From assembly GCF_000783395.1 (NCBI RefSeq), contig NZ_JSFK01000010.1, forward strand, positions 43,426-107,425: a DNA stretch of 64,000 bases. The letters are read 5' to 3'. The notes below the pieces were generated by a model. The model saw nothing but the letters and a program-made list of their open reading frames with translations. It was not told where the DNA came from and made no database searches. The DNA comes from Pseudomonas chlororaphis. GTDB taxonomy: Bacteria > Pseudomonadota > Gammaproteobacteria > Pseudomonadales > Pseudomonadaceae. A program made the translations under genes and the position numbers. Positions 52,263-61,190 of the stretch are shown here, piece after piece (position 1 is the first letter of the stretch; each line of letters begins with the position of its first letter).

Positions 52263-54791
52263 ATGGCCACACCCCAACAATTGCAACTGCTGGCTCCTTT
52301 GTCCGGTGTCCTGATGGCGCTGGAGCAGGTGCCTGATCCGGTGTTTTCCGGGCGCGTAATCGGCGACGGTCTGTGCATTGACCCGACTTCGTCGACCCTG
52401 CACGCGCCCTTGGCCGGGGTTATCAGCAACGTGCAGGCCAGCGGACATGCCGTGAGCATCACCGATGACCACGGCGTGCAGGTGTTGATGCACATCGGCC
52501 TGGACACGGTGAACCTCGGCGGCCAAGGCTTCACTCGCCTGGTCGAAGAAGGACAACGGGTTGTGGCCGGGCAGGCGCTGATCGAGTTCGACGCCGATTA
52601 CATTGCCCTGCATGCGCGCAGCCTGCTGACCTTGATGCTGGTGGTCAGCGGGGAGCCGTTTACCTGGCTGATCGCACCGAGCGGACAGGTCGAAACCGGC
52701 CAGCCGTTGCTTGAACTCGCCGGTGCGCAGGCGGCCGGCGAGGCAGCTGTCGTGGCAGAAGGTCAGGCTGTGTTTTCACCTTCGTTGAAATTGCCCAATC
52801 CCAATGGTCTGCATGCGCGTCCGGCAGCGGTGTTTGCGCAAGCGGCAAAGGGCTTTGCGGCAAAGATTTACCTGCATAAGCAACAGGCTCAGGCCAACGC
52901 CAAATCGCTGGTGGCGATCATGGCGTTGCAGACCGCTTTCGGCGACAGCGTGCAGGTCAGTGCGGTGGGCGAAGATGCTGACGCGGCAATCGATACGCTG
53001 ACCCGGTTACTGGCCGAGGGCTGCGGTGAAACGGTGGCGGCGGTGGCGCCTGCCGAGGTGGTCGAAGCCGAGACGCTGACGCTTCTGCGTGGCGTCTGCG
53101 CATCACCCGGTTCGGCGTTGGGCCAAGTGGTGCAGATCAGCGAACCAGTCTTCGACGTCAGCGAGTTTGGCGGCGGAGCAGATGTCGAGCGTGCGGCCCT
53201 CGCCAATGCCCTGATCGAAGCGGATCTGGCCTTGCAGCATTTGCGTGATACTGCTGCTGGTGAAGCCGAAGCCGAAATCTTCAAGGCCCATCAGGAACTG
53301 CTCGAAGATCCGGGTCTGCTCGATCAGGCGCAAGCGTTGATCGACGAGGGCAAAAGCGCGGCCTTCGCCTGGCGCGCCGCCACTGAAGAAACCGCGATCA
53401 TGTTTCGCCAGCTCGGCAGTGCACTGCTGGCCGAGCGGGCGGCGGATCTGACCGATGTCGGGCGCCGCGTGCTTAAGCTGCTTCTCGGGATTGGCGAACA
53501 GGCGCTGGAGCTGCCGCAAGGGAGCATTCTGATTGCCGATCAACTGACGCCGTCGCAGACCGCCGGTATCGACACCAGCAAGGTACTCGGTTTCGCTACG
53601 GTCGGCGGCGGCGCGACCAGCCACGTGGCGATTCTTGCGCGCGCCTGTGGTCTGCCATCGATCTGCGGGGTGCCGGTGCAGATGCTCGCGCTGAGCAACG
53701 GCACTCAAGTACTGCTCGATGCCGACAAGGGTGAATTGCATGTGCGTCCGGACCCAGCGGCGATCAAACAATGGCAGGCGCGTCATGCGCAACAGCGCCA
53801 ACGCCATGAACATGAACTGGCCAACGCAACGCTCGCCGCGCGAACCCGTGACGGCCATCACGTCGAGGTGTCGGCCAACGTCGCCTCATTGTCTGAAACC
53901 GCGCAGGCCATGGCTTTGGGAGGAGCGGGCGTCGGCCTGCTGCGTTCGGAGTTTCTCTATCTGGGCCGCAATCACGCGCCGAGCCATGACGAACAGGTCG
54001 ACACCTACAGCGCCATCGCCCGCTGCGTGGGACCTGCGCACAATCTGGTGGTGCGCACCCTCGATGTCGGCGGCGACAAACCGCTGGCGTATGTGCCGAT
54101 GGACAGCGAAACCAACCCGTTCCTGGGCGTGCGCGGCATTCGTTTGTGCCTGGAGCGCCCGCAGTTATTGCGTGAACAGTTCCGCGCCATGCTCGGCTGC
54201 TGCGATCTGACGCGTTTGCACATCATGTTGCCGATGGTCACGCAACTCTCGGAGCTGCGTCTGGCGCGGCAAATGCTCGACGAGGAAATAGCGGCGCTGG
54301 GGCTAACGCAACGGCCGAAACTGGGGATCATGATCGAAGTGCCGGCGGCGGCGTTGATGGCGGATCTGTTTGCGCCGCTGGTGGATTTCTTCTCGATCGG
54401 CACCAATGACCTGACGCAATACACTCTGGCGATGGATCGCGATCACCCGCGTCTGGCCAGTCAGGCGGACAGTTTTCACCCCTCGGTATTGCGCCTGATC
54501 GCCATGACCGTGAAGGCTGCGCATGCACATGGCAAATGGGTCGGCGTGTGCGGGGCGATGGCCTCTGAACGTCTGGCGGTGCCGCTGTTGCTGGGGCTGG
54601 GTGTGGATGAGCTGTCGGTGAGCGTGCCGATGATTGCGCCGGTCAAGGCAACAGTGCGCGAACTGGCGCTGGCGGACTGTCAGATCATCGCCCAACAGGT
54701 GCTCTGTCTGGAAAGTGCCGGGCAGGTGCGCGAAGCGTTGCAGCTGTTTCACGAGGCGACCGTCGATACTTTACGGGTTATGGAGAACTGA
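52263..54791 (+). CDS. PTS fusion protein: EIIA(Glc-type)-HPr-Enzyme I
   Basis: A single 842-residue protein carries the whole soluble PTS relay. An EIIA-Glc-like domain (about 1-150) has active His 77 in VLMHIGLDTV. An HPr domain (about 172-258) has His 184 in NGLHARPAAV. Enzyme I (about 272-842) has His 454 in GGGATSHVAILA, and PEP-binding motifs LLRSEFLYLGR, GVRGIRLCL and the catalytic Cys region WVGVCGAMASE. All active residues are present. It should take phosphate from PEP and pass it to TreP. The ATG at 52263 starts the EIIA domain properly; upstream codons are spurious. Confidence 0.95.
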   Translation: MATPQQLQLLAPLSGVLMALEQVPDPVFSGRVIGDGLCIDPTSSTLHAPLAGVISNVQASGHAVSITDDHGVQVLMHIGLDTVNLGGQGFTRLVEEGQRVVAGQALIEFDADYIALHARSLLTLMLVVSGEPFTWLIAPSGQVETGQPLLELAGAQAAGEAAVVAEGQAVFSPSLKLPNPNGLHARPAAVFAQAAKGFAAKIYLHKQQAQANAKSLVAIMALQTAFGDSVQVSAVGEDADAAIDTLTRLLAEGCGETVAAVAPAEVVEAETLTLLRGVCASPGSALGQVVQISEPVFDVSEFGGGADVERAALANALIEADLALQHLRDTAAGEAEAEIFKAHQELLEDPGLLDQAQALIDEGKSAAFAWRAATEETAIMFRQLGSALLAERAADLTDVGRRVLKLLLGIGEQALELPQGSILIADQLTPSQTAGIDTSKVLGFATVGGGATSHVAILARACGLPSICGVPVQMLALSNGTQVLLDADKGELHVRPDPAAIKQWQARHAQQRQRHEHELANATLAARTRDGHHVEVSANVASLSETAQAMALGGAGVGLLRSEFLYLGRNHAPSHDEQVDTYSAIARCVGPAHNLVVRTLDVGGDKPLAYVPMDSETNPFLGVRGIRLCLERPQLLREQFRAMLGCCDLTRLHIMLPMVTQLSELRLARQMLDEEIAALGLTQRPKLGIMIEVPAAALMADLFAPLVDFFSIGTNDLTQYTLAMDRDHPRLASQADSFHPSVLRLIAMTVKAAHAHGKWVGVCGAMASERLAVPLLLGLGVDELSVSVPMIAPVKATVRELALADCQIIAQQVLCLESAGQVREALQLFHEATVDTLRVMEN

Positions 54792-54793
54792 AG

Positions 54794-55084
54794 ATGTTCG
54801 ATCAATTGCAGAAGGCATTCTGGAAAGCCCTGACCCCGGATCTGGTGGTGGATACTCCCGCAGCAGCGGCCGAGCCTAGCGACGGATTGAGCAGCGACAT
54901 TGTCGCGGCGCTGGGGGGTGTGGATAACCTCCAGTCCCAGCAACCGCTGGCGTTGACGCGGGTGCGGGTGGTCTTGCGTGATGTGTCGGGCATCGATCAA
55001 CAGGCGCTGAGCGCCGCCGGTGTCGCGGGCGTGATGCCTTTGGCGGACGGCGTGGTGCATCTGATTACCGGGCTGCGAGCTTAA
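54794..55084 (+). CDS. Small EIIB-like PTS protein without the phospho-cysteine
   Basis: The 96-residue protein begins two bases after the fusion gene. Residues 34-90 follow the EIIB-Glc pattern (VAALGGVDNLQSQQPLALTR, then GIDQQALSAAGVAGVMPL and VVHLITG). The position of the phosphoryl-accepting cysteine before T-R is Ala 53, and the protein has no Cys at all, so it cannot carry phosphate by the normal route. In TreP the same position is Cys 28. It may be a regulatory or decaying domain; it is kept as the last gene of the trehalose operon. Confidence 0.8.
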   Translation: MFDQLQKAFWKALTPDLVVDTPAAAAEPSDGLSSDIVAALGGVDNLQSQQPLALTRVRVVLRDVSGIDQQALSAAGVAGVMPLADGVVHLITGLRA

Positions 55085-55201
55085 GCCGGCAGGTGATGTG
55101 CGGCCTCAGGTCGCCCTTACTGTTTCTCAACCGCAGGTGTATCGTATTCGCCTTTTACAGGCCTTCAGGGTCTGTCGCTGATACGTGAGGTAGTTGAGTT
55201 C

Positions 55202-56578
55202 ATGTCCTTTACCCGTCGCCAAATCCTCGGTGGCCTGGCCGGTCTTGTTGTCGTTGGTGTCGGGGCGGGGGGCGCGTCGCGTTATTGGCTCGGCAAAATG
55301 GCCGACGCCGAGGCGGGCCATGACTACGAACTGATCGCCGCACCGCTGGACGTCGAGCTGGTGCCGGGGCACAAGACCGAGGCCTGGGCATTCGGGCCTT
55401 CGGCGCCGGGCACCGAGTTGCGTGTGCGTCAGGGTGAATGGCTGCGGGTGCGCTTCATCAACCACTTGCCGGTGGCGACCACTATTCACTGGCACGGCAT
55501 TCGTCTGCCGCTGGAAATGGACGGCGTGCCGTACGTGTCGCAACTGCCGGTGCTGCCGGGTGAGTACTTCGATTACAAGTTCCGCGTGCCGGACGCCGGC
55601 AGTTATTGGTATCACCCGCACGTCAGCAGCAGCGAAGAACTCGGGCGCGGGCTGGTCGGGCCGCTGATCATCGAAGAGCGCGAGCCGACCGGTTTCAAGT
55701 ACGAAAAGACCCTGAGTCTGAAGAATTGGCACATTGATGACGACGGCAATTTCGTCGAATTCAGTATTCCCCGTGAAGCGGCGCGTGGCGGTACGGCGGG
55801 GCGGTTGTCGACCATCAACGGTGTGCCGACCCCGGTGATCGAACTGCCGGCCGGGCAGATCACCCGGGTGCGTTTGCTCAACCTCGACAACACGCTGACT
55901 TACCGCATCAATATTCCCGGTGTCGAAGCGAAGATTTATGCGCTGGATGGCAACCCGGTCGAGCCGCGCCCACTGGGCAAGGAATACTGGCTCGGCCCGG
56001 GCATGCGTATTTGTCTGGCGATCAAGGCACCGGCGGCGGGCGAAGAATTGTCGCTGCGCAACGGCCCGGTGCGTCTGGGCACGCTGCGTTCAGTGGCCAA
56101 TAACGATGCTCCGACCGACTGGCCGAAAGCGCTGCCGGCCAATCCGGTGGCGGAACCGGACCTGGCCAATGCCGAGAAACTCAACTTCAATTTCGAATGG
56201 GTTGGTTCGGTGTCGGTCAACGTCGACAATGGCCGGCCGCCGAGCCTCTGGCAGATCAACGGCAAGGCTTGGGACATCACCGACAAGACCTGCGCCGACC
56301 GACCGATTGCCAGCCTGAAACTGGGACAGAGCTACATCTTCGAATTGAAGAACATGACCCAGTACCAGCACCCGATTCACCTGCACGGCATGAGCTTCAA
56401 GGTGATCGCGTCGAACCGGCACAAGATCATTCCGTACTTCACCGACACTTATCTGCTGGGCAAAAACGAGCGCGCGCAAGTGGCGCTGGTGGCTGATAAT
56501 CCCGGTGTGTGGATGTTCCATTGCCACGTGATCGACCACATGGAAACCGGCCTGATGGCCGCCATCGAGGTGAAGTGA
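55202..56578 (+). CDS. Multicopper oxidase, Tat-exported
   Basis: This is a periplasmic laccase-like oxidase. The 458 residues start with a twin-arginine signal (TRRQILGGLAGLVVVGVGAG). All copper motifs are present: HWHG (96-99), YWYHPH (135-140), HPIHLHG (390-396) and HCHVIDHMETG (440-450). Substrate unknown; such enzymes oxidise Cu(I) or phenols. A type-1 axial Met or Leu cannot be settled by eye. The gene overlaps tadA by one base. From memory the PAO1 neighbour of guaA (PA3768) is a similar oxidase. Confidence 0.93.
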   Translation: MSFTRRQILGGLAGLVVVGVGAGGASRYWLGKMADAEAGHDYELIAAPLDVELVPGHKTEAWAFGPSAPGTELRVRQGEWLRVRFINHLPVATTIHWHGIRLPLEMDGVPYVSQLPVLPGEYFDYKFRVPDAGSYWYHPHVSSSEELGRGLVGPLIIEEREPTGFKYEKTLSLKNWHIDDDGNFVEFSIPREAARGGTAGRLSTINGVPTPVIELPAGQITRVRLLNLDNTLTYRINIPGVEAKIYALDGNPVEPRPLGKEYWLGPGMRICLAIKAPAAGEELSLRNGPVRLGTLRSVANNDAPTDWPKALPANPVAEPDLANAEKLNFNFEWVGSVSVNVDNGRPPSLWQINGKAWDITDKTCADRPIASLKLGQSYIFELKNMTQYQHPIHLHGMSFKVIASNRHKIIPYFTDTYLLGKNERAQVALVADNPGVWMFHCHVIDHMETGLMAAIEVK

Positions 56579-57078
56579 TGCGCCAGATTCGCCCCGCGGC
56601 CATCATCGACCGCAGCCGTGACCGAGACTTCATGCACGAAGCCCTGACCCTCGCCGCACAAGGCGCAGCGCTGGGTGAAGTGCCGGTTGGTGCGGTGCTG
56701 GTACAGAACGGCGAGATTATCGGGCGCGGCTTCAACTGCCCGATCAGCACCAGCGATCCGAGTGCCCATGCGGAAATGGTCGCGATTCGAGCGGCGGCGC
56801 AGGCGGTGGATAACTATCGCCTGCCGGGCAGCACGCTGTATGTGACGCTGGAACCGTGCAGCATGTGCGCAGGCTTGATCGTGCATTCGCGGGTGGCGCG
56901 CGTGGTGTATGGCGCGCTGGAGCCGAAGGCGGGGATTGTGCAGAGTCAGGGACAGTTTTTTACCCAGGGCTTTTTGAATCACCGGGTGTTGTATGAAGGC
57001 GGGGTGTTGGCGGAGGAGTGTGGCGCGGTGTTGACCGAATTCTTCAGAGCCCGAAGAGCGAAAAGCCCCTCACCCTAA
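56578..57078 (+). CDS. tadA: tRNA(Arg) adenosine-34 deaminase
   Basis: TadA deaminates A34 to inosine in tRNA-Arg(ACG), an essential edit. The 166 residues carry the zinc-deaminase motifs AHAEMVAI (about 63; His and catalytic Glu) and TLEPCSMCAGLIVHSR (two Cys, about 95). ATG 56578 overlaps the oxidase stop by one base. The last codons (SPSP and TAA) come from the inverted-repeat element that begins here. Confidence 0.96.
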   Translation: MRQIRPAAIIDRSRDRDFMHEALTLAAQGAALGEVPVGAVLVQNGEIIGRGFNCPISTSDPSAHAEMVAIRAAAQAVDNYRLPGSTLYVTLEPCSMCAGLIVHSRVARVVYGALEPKAGIVQSQGQFFTQGFLNHRVLYEGGVLAEECGAVLTEFFRARRAKSPSP

Positions 57079-57230
57079 CCCTCCCGAAACGTCGGACCGC
57101 CCATAGGGAGAGGGGACTGACCGAGCTGGATGGGCGAGGTCCGCCGACCTGAGATACCGAGTCGAACTCAAGTTTTGAAAAGCCCCAAGATCGGCTCCCT
57201 CTCCCTGGGGAGAGGGCTGGGGTGAGGGGT
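57066..57230. repeat. Inverted-repeat element (CCCCTCACCCTAACCC ... GGGGTGAGGGG)
   Basis: A left arm with CCCTCACCCTAACCCTC and a right arm with GAGGGCTGGGGTGAGGG enclose AGGGAGAGGGGACTGACCGAG and a matching GATCGGCTCCCTCTCCC. The left arm is broken by GAAACGTCGGACCGCCCATA. It is the same family as 60873-61182. It provides the tadA stop codon and fills the gap to cmoB. Confidence 0.82.
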
Positions 57231-57259
57231 GGACTCACCGCGGAGTTTGAGAGGTTGTA

Positions 57260-58216
57260 TTACTTCTTGGCAACGATCACCGCGCGCATCGGTGCCGGCA
57301 ATCCTTCAATCGTTTTGCTGTGATCTTCCGGATCAAGGAAATCACTCAGCGACTGATACTTCATCCACTCGGTACCACGCTGCTCTTCAACCGTTGTCGT
57401 GCTCACATCCACGCAACGAATATCGGTGAAACCTGCACGACGCAACCACAATTCCAGCGCCGGCACCGACGGCAGGAACCACACGTTACGCATCTGCGCA
57501 TAACGATCTTCCGGCACCAGCACCTGATGCTTGTCGCCTTCCACCACCAGCGTTTCCAGCACCAGCTCGCCGCCCTTGACCAGGCAATCCTTCAGCGCCA
57601 GCAAATGCTCGATCGGCGAACGACGGTGATAGAACACGCCCATCGAAAACACGGTGTCGAATCCTTCCAGATTCGGCGGCAGGTCTTCGAACGGGAAGGG
57701 CAGGTGCCACGCATTCGGCTCTGACAGGTAACGTTGCACGGCCTGGAACTGGCAGAAGAACAGCCAGTTTGGGTCAACACCAATCACGCTGTCCGCACCG
57801 GCGCCGAGCATGCGCCACATGTAGTAACCGTTGCCGCAGCCGACATCGAGGATGCGTTTGCCCTTCAGGTCCAGATGCGGGGCGACGCGCGACCATTTCC
57901 AGTCCGAGCGCCATTCAGTGTCGACGTGCACGCCAAACAGATCGAACGGCCCTTTGCGCCATGGCGACAGCCCCATCAACGCAGTGTGCATCTGCGCGCG
58001 GGTTTCATCGTCGCAATCGGTGTCGAGTTTCAGGCCGTTAAGCAGATCGACTTCGTTCGGCTGAATTTTCGGCAAGGCATCCAGCGCACTTTGCCAGCGC
58101 TCCAGATCGCCGTGACCTTTCTCCATTTTCTTGTCGAGTTGCGCTTGCAGGGTGTTGGCCCATTCGGCCAGCGGTGTGCCGGCCAGACGGCGGGCGAGGG
58201 GGGACAGATCAATCAT
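57260..58216 (-). CDS. cmoB: tRNA U34 carboxymethyltransferase CmoB
   Basis: CmoB transfers the carboxymethyl group of carboxy-SAM to 5-hydroxyuridine 34, giving cmo5U. The 318 residues have the Rossmann SAM motif [16 protein letters not shown] (about 127), [12 protein letters not shown] and [17 protein letters not shown]. Its start overlaps the cmoA stop by four bases, so the donor-making and transfer enzymes are coupled. Confidence 0.96.
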   Translation of the reverse strand: MIDLSPLARRLAGTPLAEWANTLQAQLDKKMEKGHGDLERWQSALDALPKIQPNEVDLLNGLKLDTDCDDETRAQMHTALMGLSPWRKGPFDLFGVHVDTEWRSDWKWSRVAPHLDLKGKRILDVGCGNGYYMWRMLGAGADSVIGVDPNWLFFCQFQAVQRYLSEPNAWHLPFPFEDLPPNLEGFDTVFSMGVFYHRRSPIEHLLALKDCLVKGGELVLETLVVEGDKHQVLVPEDRYAQMRNVWFLPSVPALELWLRRAGFTDIRCVDVSTTTVEEQRGTEWMKYQSLSDFLDPEDHSKTIEGLPAPMRAVIVAKK

Positions 58217-58956
58217 GGCAAGGCAATCAACGAGGCAAAGTTAAGACACTGGAACCACGGCACGACTTTCGAGAACCCGGCCGCCAGCAGGCGTTCGCGG
58301 TGTTCTTCGAGGCTGTCGGGCTTCATGACGTTTTCGATGGCGCTGCGTTTCTGGGCAATTTCCAGTTCGCTGTAGCCGTTGGCGCGTTTGAAGGCGACAT
58401 GCAGATCGGTGAGCAACGCGTGTTCTTCAGCATCGTTGAAGCGCAGCTTCTCCGAGAGAATCAACGCGCCGCCCGGCAGCAGCGATTGGCGAATGCGCGC
58501 GAGCAACGCGGTGCGTTGATCCGGGGCGATGAATTGCAGGGTGAAGTTCAGCGCCACCACCGAAGCCGGCTGGAAATTGAGGGCGAGGATGTCGCCTTCG
58601 ATCACGTCCACCGGCAGCAACTCTTGGAACATCGAATCCTGACCGTTGAGGTATTCGCGGCAGCGTTCGACCATCGCAGCGGAGTTATCCACAGCGATCA
58701 CGCGGCAACCGTCGGTGCGCACATGACGACGCAGGGCTTGAGTGACCGCACCCAGCGATGAGCCGAGGTCATAGAGCACGCTGTTCGGCTGGGCGAACTG
58801 CGCGGCGAGCACGCCGAGGTTTTCGACGATGGTCGGGTAACCCGGCACCGAGCGCTTGATCATGTCCGGGAACACCCGCACCACGTCTTCATTGAAGGCG
58901 AAGTCAGGCACCTGGGCTAAAGGCTTGGCGAAAATACGATCGGGTTCTTTGCTCAC
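58213..58956 (-). CDS. cmoA: Carboxy-S-adenosyl-L-methionine synthase CmoA
   Basis: CmoA makes carboxy-SAM from SAM and prephenate for CmoB. The 247 residues match the E. coli length when started at GTG 58956 ([16 protein letters not shown]). Motifs are [16 protein letters not shown] (about 60), [18 protein letters not shown] and ALNFTLQFI. In-frame codons upstream are not family-like. Confidence 0.95.
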   Translation of the reverse strand: MSKEPDRIFAKPLAQVPDFAFNEDVVRVFPDMIKRSVPGYPTIVENLGVLAAQFAQPNSVLYDLGSSLGAVTQALRRHVRTDGCRVIAVDNSAAMVERCREYLNGQDSMFQELLPVDVIEGDILALNFQPASVVALNFTLQFIAPDQRTALLARIRQSLLPGGALILSEKLRFNDAEEHALLTDLHVAFKRANGYSELEIAQKRSAIENVMKPDSLEEHRERLLAAGFSKVVPWFQCLNFASLIALP

Positions 58957-59090
58957 GGCGGTTCCGGCGGTGTCGGGGGAAAAGGCCGGCATTTTAGCCA
59001 AAAGGGCGGCGGGATGCTTGGATTGTCTGATAAAGCGCGGGGGATATTGCTCTGCCAGGCAGAGCGTGCAGCGGATGGCGGGAAGGAGCA

Positions 59091-59129
59091 ATGAATGACC
59101 AAGTCGAGGAGCGAGACTTGGTCATTCAT
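59091..59129. other. 15-bp inverted repeat after the orphan gene
   Basis: ATGAATGACCAAGTC pairs perfectly with GACTTGGTCATTCAT across nine bases, 12 bases beyond the stop of the gene at 59142-59624. There is no clear T-run. It is probably a 3'-end or terminator hairpin. Confidence 0.6.
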
Positions 59130-59141
59130 CATCAGGGTGAA

Positions 59142-59624
59142 TTACCGACTACGCATAAACACATTGAATTTTGCTTTACCAACGACTCGCAGAGTTTCGG
59201 TACTATCGTCCTTGCCTTTAAAGTCAAAGTCCAAAATGTAGCTCAACTGTTCAGAGCTGTTTGCCACGACCTCAACGGTAACACTCCCGCTTTCAGGTTT
59301 GTAAGTGTAGAAAGTCAAGGAATCGTCATTGGCGCCAGACTCGAAATAATAGAGCTCTTGAAACGGGAACGCTGCGCCAGGGGTATAAGTGCCTGATTGA
59401 ATATTGCGGGAAAAAACGAAGCTCATCCCTTTTTTGGAACTGCCAAAGCCGTTTTCATAGGCACGCCCAAGCAGTGCAATCGAATCGCTGTTGCTGTCCT
59501 GAGCGAACTCAAAGTTTTGAGTATAAAGCTCTACTCGATTGGAAATTTCGGCCTTGAGATCGCAGTTGACGGAGATAAAAGGATCCAACTGATGTGCAGA
59601 AGTTTTCTTCTTGAAAAAGCTCAT
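59142..59624 (-). CDS. Orphan hypothetical protein
   Basis: The 160-residue protein starts at ATG 59624 with AAGGAAGA eight bases upstream. It has no signal peptide or helix-forming membrane segment. It is rich in Ser, Phe and Tyr with alternating beta-like segments (GMSFVFSRNIQSG, LYYFESGANDDSLTFYTYKP, SGSVTVEVVANSSEQLSYIL). Base composition is visibly lower in GC than its neighbours, suggesting transfer. I recognise no family. A beta-sandwich is a guess from the residue pattern. Confidence 0.72.
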   Translation of the reverse strand: MSFFKKKTSAHQLDPFISVNCDLKAEISNRVELYTQNFEFAQDSNSDSIALLGRAYENGFGSSKKGMSFVFSRNIQSGTYTPGAAFPFQELYYFESGANDDSLTFYTYKPESGSVTVEVVANSSEQLSYILDFDFKGKDDSTETLRVVGKAKFNVFMRSR

Positions 59625-59752
59625 GATGTTCTTCCTTGGTTAGATTGGTGATGAGTTAACGCCAAGGAATATTAAGCAGGCAGGAAAATACCGGCTACTG
59701 TCAGATCTGACAGGTTTTTATAACATTTCGAGATACGTTGAGCGGTTTATGG

Positions 59753-60409
59753 TTATGAACTTTGGTTAAGTTTTTCATCGTTATTGAACGCCGAAGCGGC
59801 AATACCCCACTGGCCCAGCCAGTAACTGAGAATAATGATGTACGGCGCAGCACTGAACGGCATAACGAATCGATCGATACCTATCACGCTGTCGGAAAAT
59901 ACGAATGCCAGTGCTCCCGCTGCCGCCAACAGTGCCGAACGTTTCGGCACATCGGTTCCCAGGCGGGCCAGCGCACGCCAGAGCATCGCACTGATCGCGG
60001 TGCCATAAACAATCACCGGCACCAGCAACGGCCCTAGCCCGCTGGAAATCAGAAGCCCCAGCAGCACCGCACCGACTGCGAGGGCAAGCACCAGCGGCAA
60101 AATCGCCAGACGCTTGCAGTCACTCAGATAAGCCTTTAGATAAGCCAGATGCGCGATCAGAAATGCGCCAAGTCCGAATACGAACAGGTCGCCCGGCCAT
60201 GCCAGCAACACATCACCCAGCAACGAGAAAATCAGGCCGAGACTGATCCAGCGCCGATAGTCGCTGGGTGGCGCATCGTGCAGCCAGCCGAGCAGCGCCA
60301 GCACCGGCAGCGGTTTCACCAGCAAGCACAGCAACGCCGCATGGGTGCTGACACCGTAGAGAAACGTCACCGCGCCCATCAGCGCCAGAATCAGCCAGCC
60401 CACGATCAA
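59753..60409 (-). CDS. YhhN/lysoplasmalogenase-family membrane protein
   Basis: The 218 residues are mostly hydrophobic with about eight helices. The TMEM86/YhhN pattern is visible: TFLYGVSTHAALLCLLVKPLPVLALL at the N-terminus in two parts, SLGLIFSLLGDVLLAWPGD (about 60), AHLAYLKAYL and ALAFVFSDSVIGIDRF (about 170). Animal homologues hydrolyse lysoplasmalogens; the bacterial role is mostly untested. It overlaps the protease-inhibitor gene upstream by four bases. Confidence 0.85.
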   Translation of the reverse strand: MIVGWLILALMGAVTFLYGVSTHAALLCLLVKPLPVLALLGWLHDAPPSDYRRWISLGLIFSLLGDVLLAWPGDLFVFGLGAFLIAHLAYLKAYLSDCKRLAILPLVLALAVGAVLLGLLISSGLGPLLVPVIVYGTAISAMLWRALARLGTDVPKRSALLAAAGALAFVFSDSVIGIDRFVMPFSAAPYIIILSYWLGQWGIAASAFNNDEKLNQSS

Positions 60410-60798
60410 TTCACCGAAATGGCGCAGTCAAAGGTTTCCACCGGCAGCACTTCCGGCGCCCATGGCTGTTGCGATGTCAGGCGCAGGCGCCCGGTGCCGG
60501 GGGCGAAGGCCTGGAAGCGCCAGGTCGACAAACCTGCAGCACCAACGACACCAGCATCTTCCGGATTGCTGTAAACCTCAGGACTGAGTGCGCGCAGAAC
60601 GCCGCCGGCGGAATCCTGAATGGCCCAGCGATAACCCGTGGTCGGGTTACTTGGCAGCATGATGATGAGGTTTTGCCCGTTGGTGAGCCGTACGGGGCAT
60701 TCGCTTTGTTTTTCCACTGTCACGTTGTGTTTTGGTTGCGTGGCGCAGGCGGCCAGCAACGAAAGGGCGAGGGGGAGAAACAGGCGAGTGGGGGACAT
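60406..60798 (-). CDS. Chagasin-type (I42) cysteine protease inhibitor, lipoprotein
   Basis: The 130 residues begin with a lipoprotein signal (LALSLLAACATQ). The fold carries the three inhibitory loops of I42 proteins: NPTTGYRW (about 52), a GVVGAAGLSTW loop (about 83) and QPWAPE (about 110, where RPW is usual). P. aeruginosa has a comparable inhibitor gene (PA0778, from memory) next to a Lon-like protease gene, the same arrangement as here. It should sit in the periplasm and restrain cysteine proteases. Confidence 0.9.
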   Translation of the reverse strand: MSPTRLFLPLALSLLAACATQPKHNVTVEKQSECPVRLTNGQNLIIMLPSNPTTGYRWAIQDSAGGVLRALSPEVYSNPEDAGVVGAAGLSTWRFQAFAPGTGRLRLTSQQPWAPEVLPVETFDCAISVN

Positions 60799-60872
60799 AA
60801 GGTTAGCGGCTCCGGGCGTTCACGACGAACGGCGAGCATAACTGAAGATGAGACAAAGTGTGACAGTGCCAA

Positions 60873-61182
60873 GCCCTCACCCTAGCCCTCTCCCAGGGGG
60901 AGAGGGGACTGACCGAGGTGTCTTGTGTCATACATCGACCTGAAAGACCGAGTCGATTATGGATTCAGCGAAGTACTTTCAGGTCGGCGTAGCTCTGCAA
61001 TATCCCTCGGTCGGCTCGCTCTCCCAGGGGGAGAGGGGACTGACCGAGGTGTGTTGTGTCATACATCGACCTGAAAGACCGAGTCGATTATGGATTCAGC
61101 GAAGTACTTTCAGGTCGGCGTAGCTCTGAAATATCCCTCGGTCGGCCCCCTCTCCCTGAGGGAGAGGGCTGGGGTGAGGGGG
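60873..61182. repeat. Composite inverted-repeat element with a 131-base tandem duplication
   Basis: The outer arms CCCTCACCCTAGCCCTC and GAGGGCTGGGGTGAGGG are as in 57066-57230. Inside, a unit starting at 60888 is repeated at 61019 (period 131) with only about two substitutions, which marks a recent duplication. Each unit carries an internal stem, CGACCTGAAAG with CTTTCAGGTCG. It fills the 392-base gap before the lon stop. Confidence 0.88.
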
Positions 61183-61190
61183 GCTGTCTG

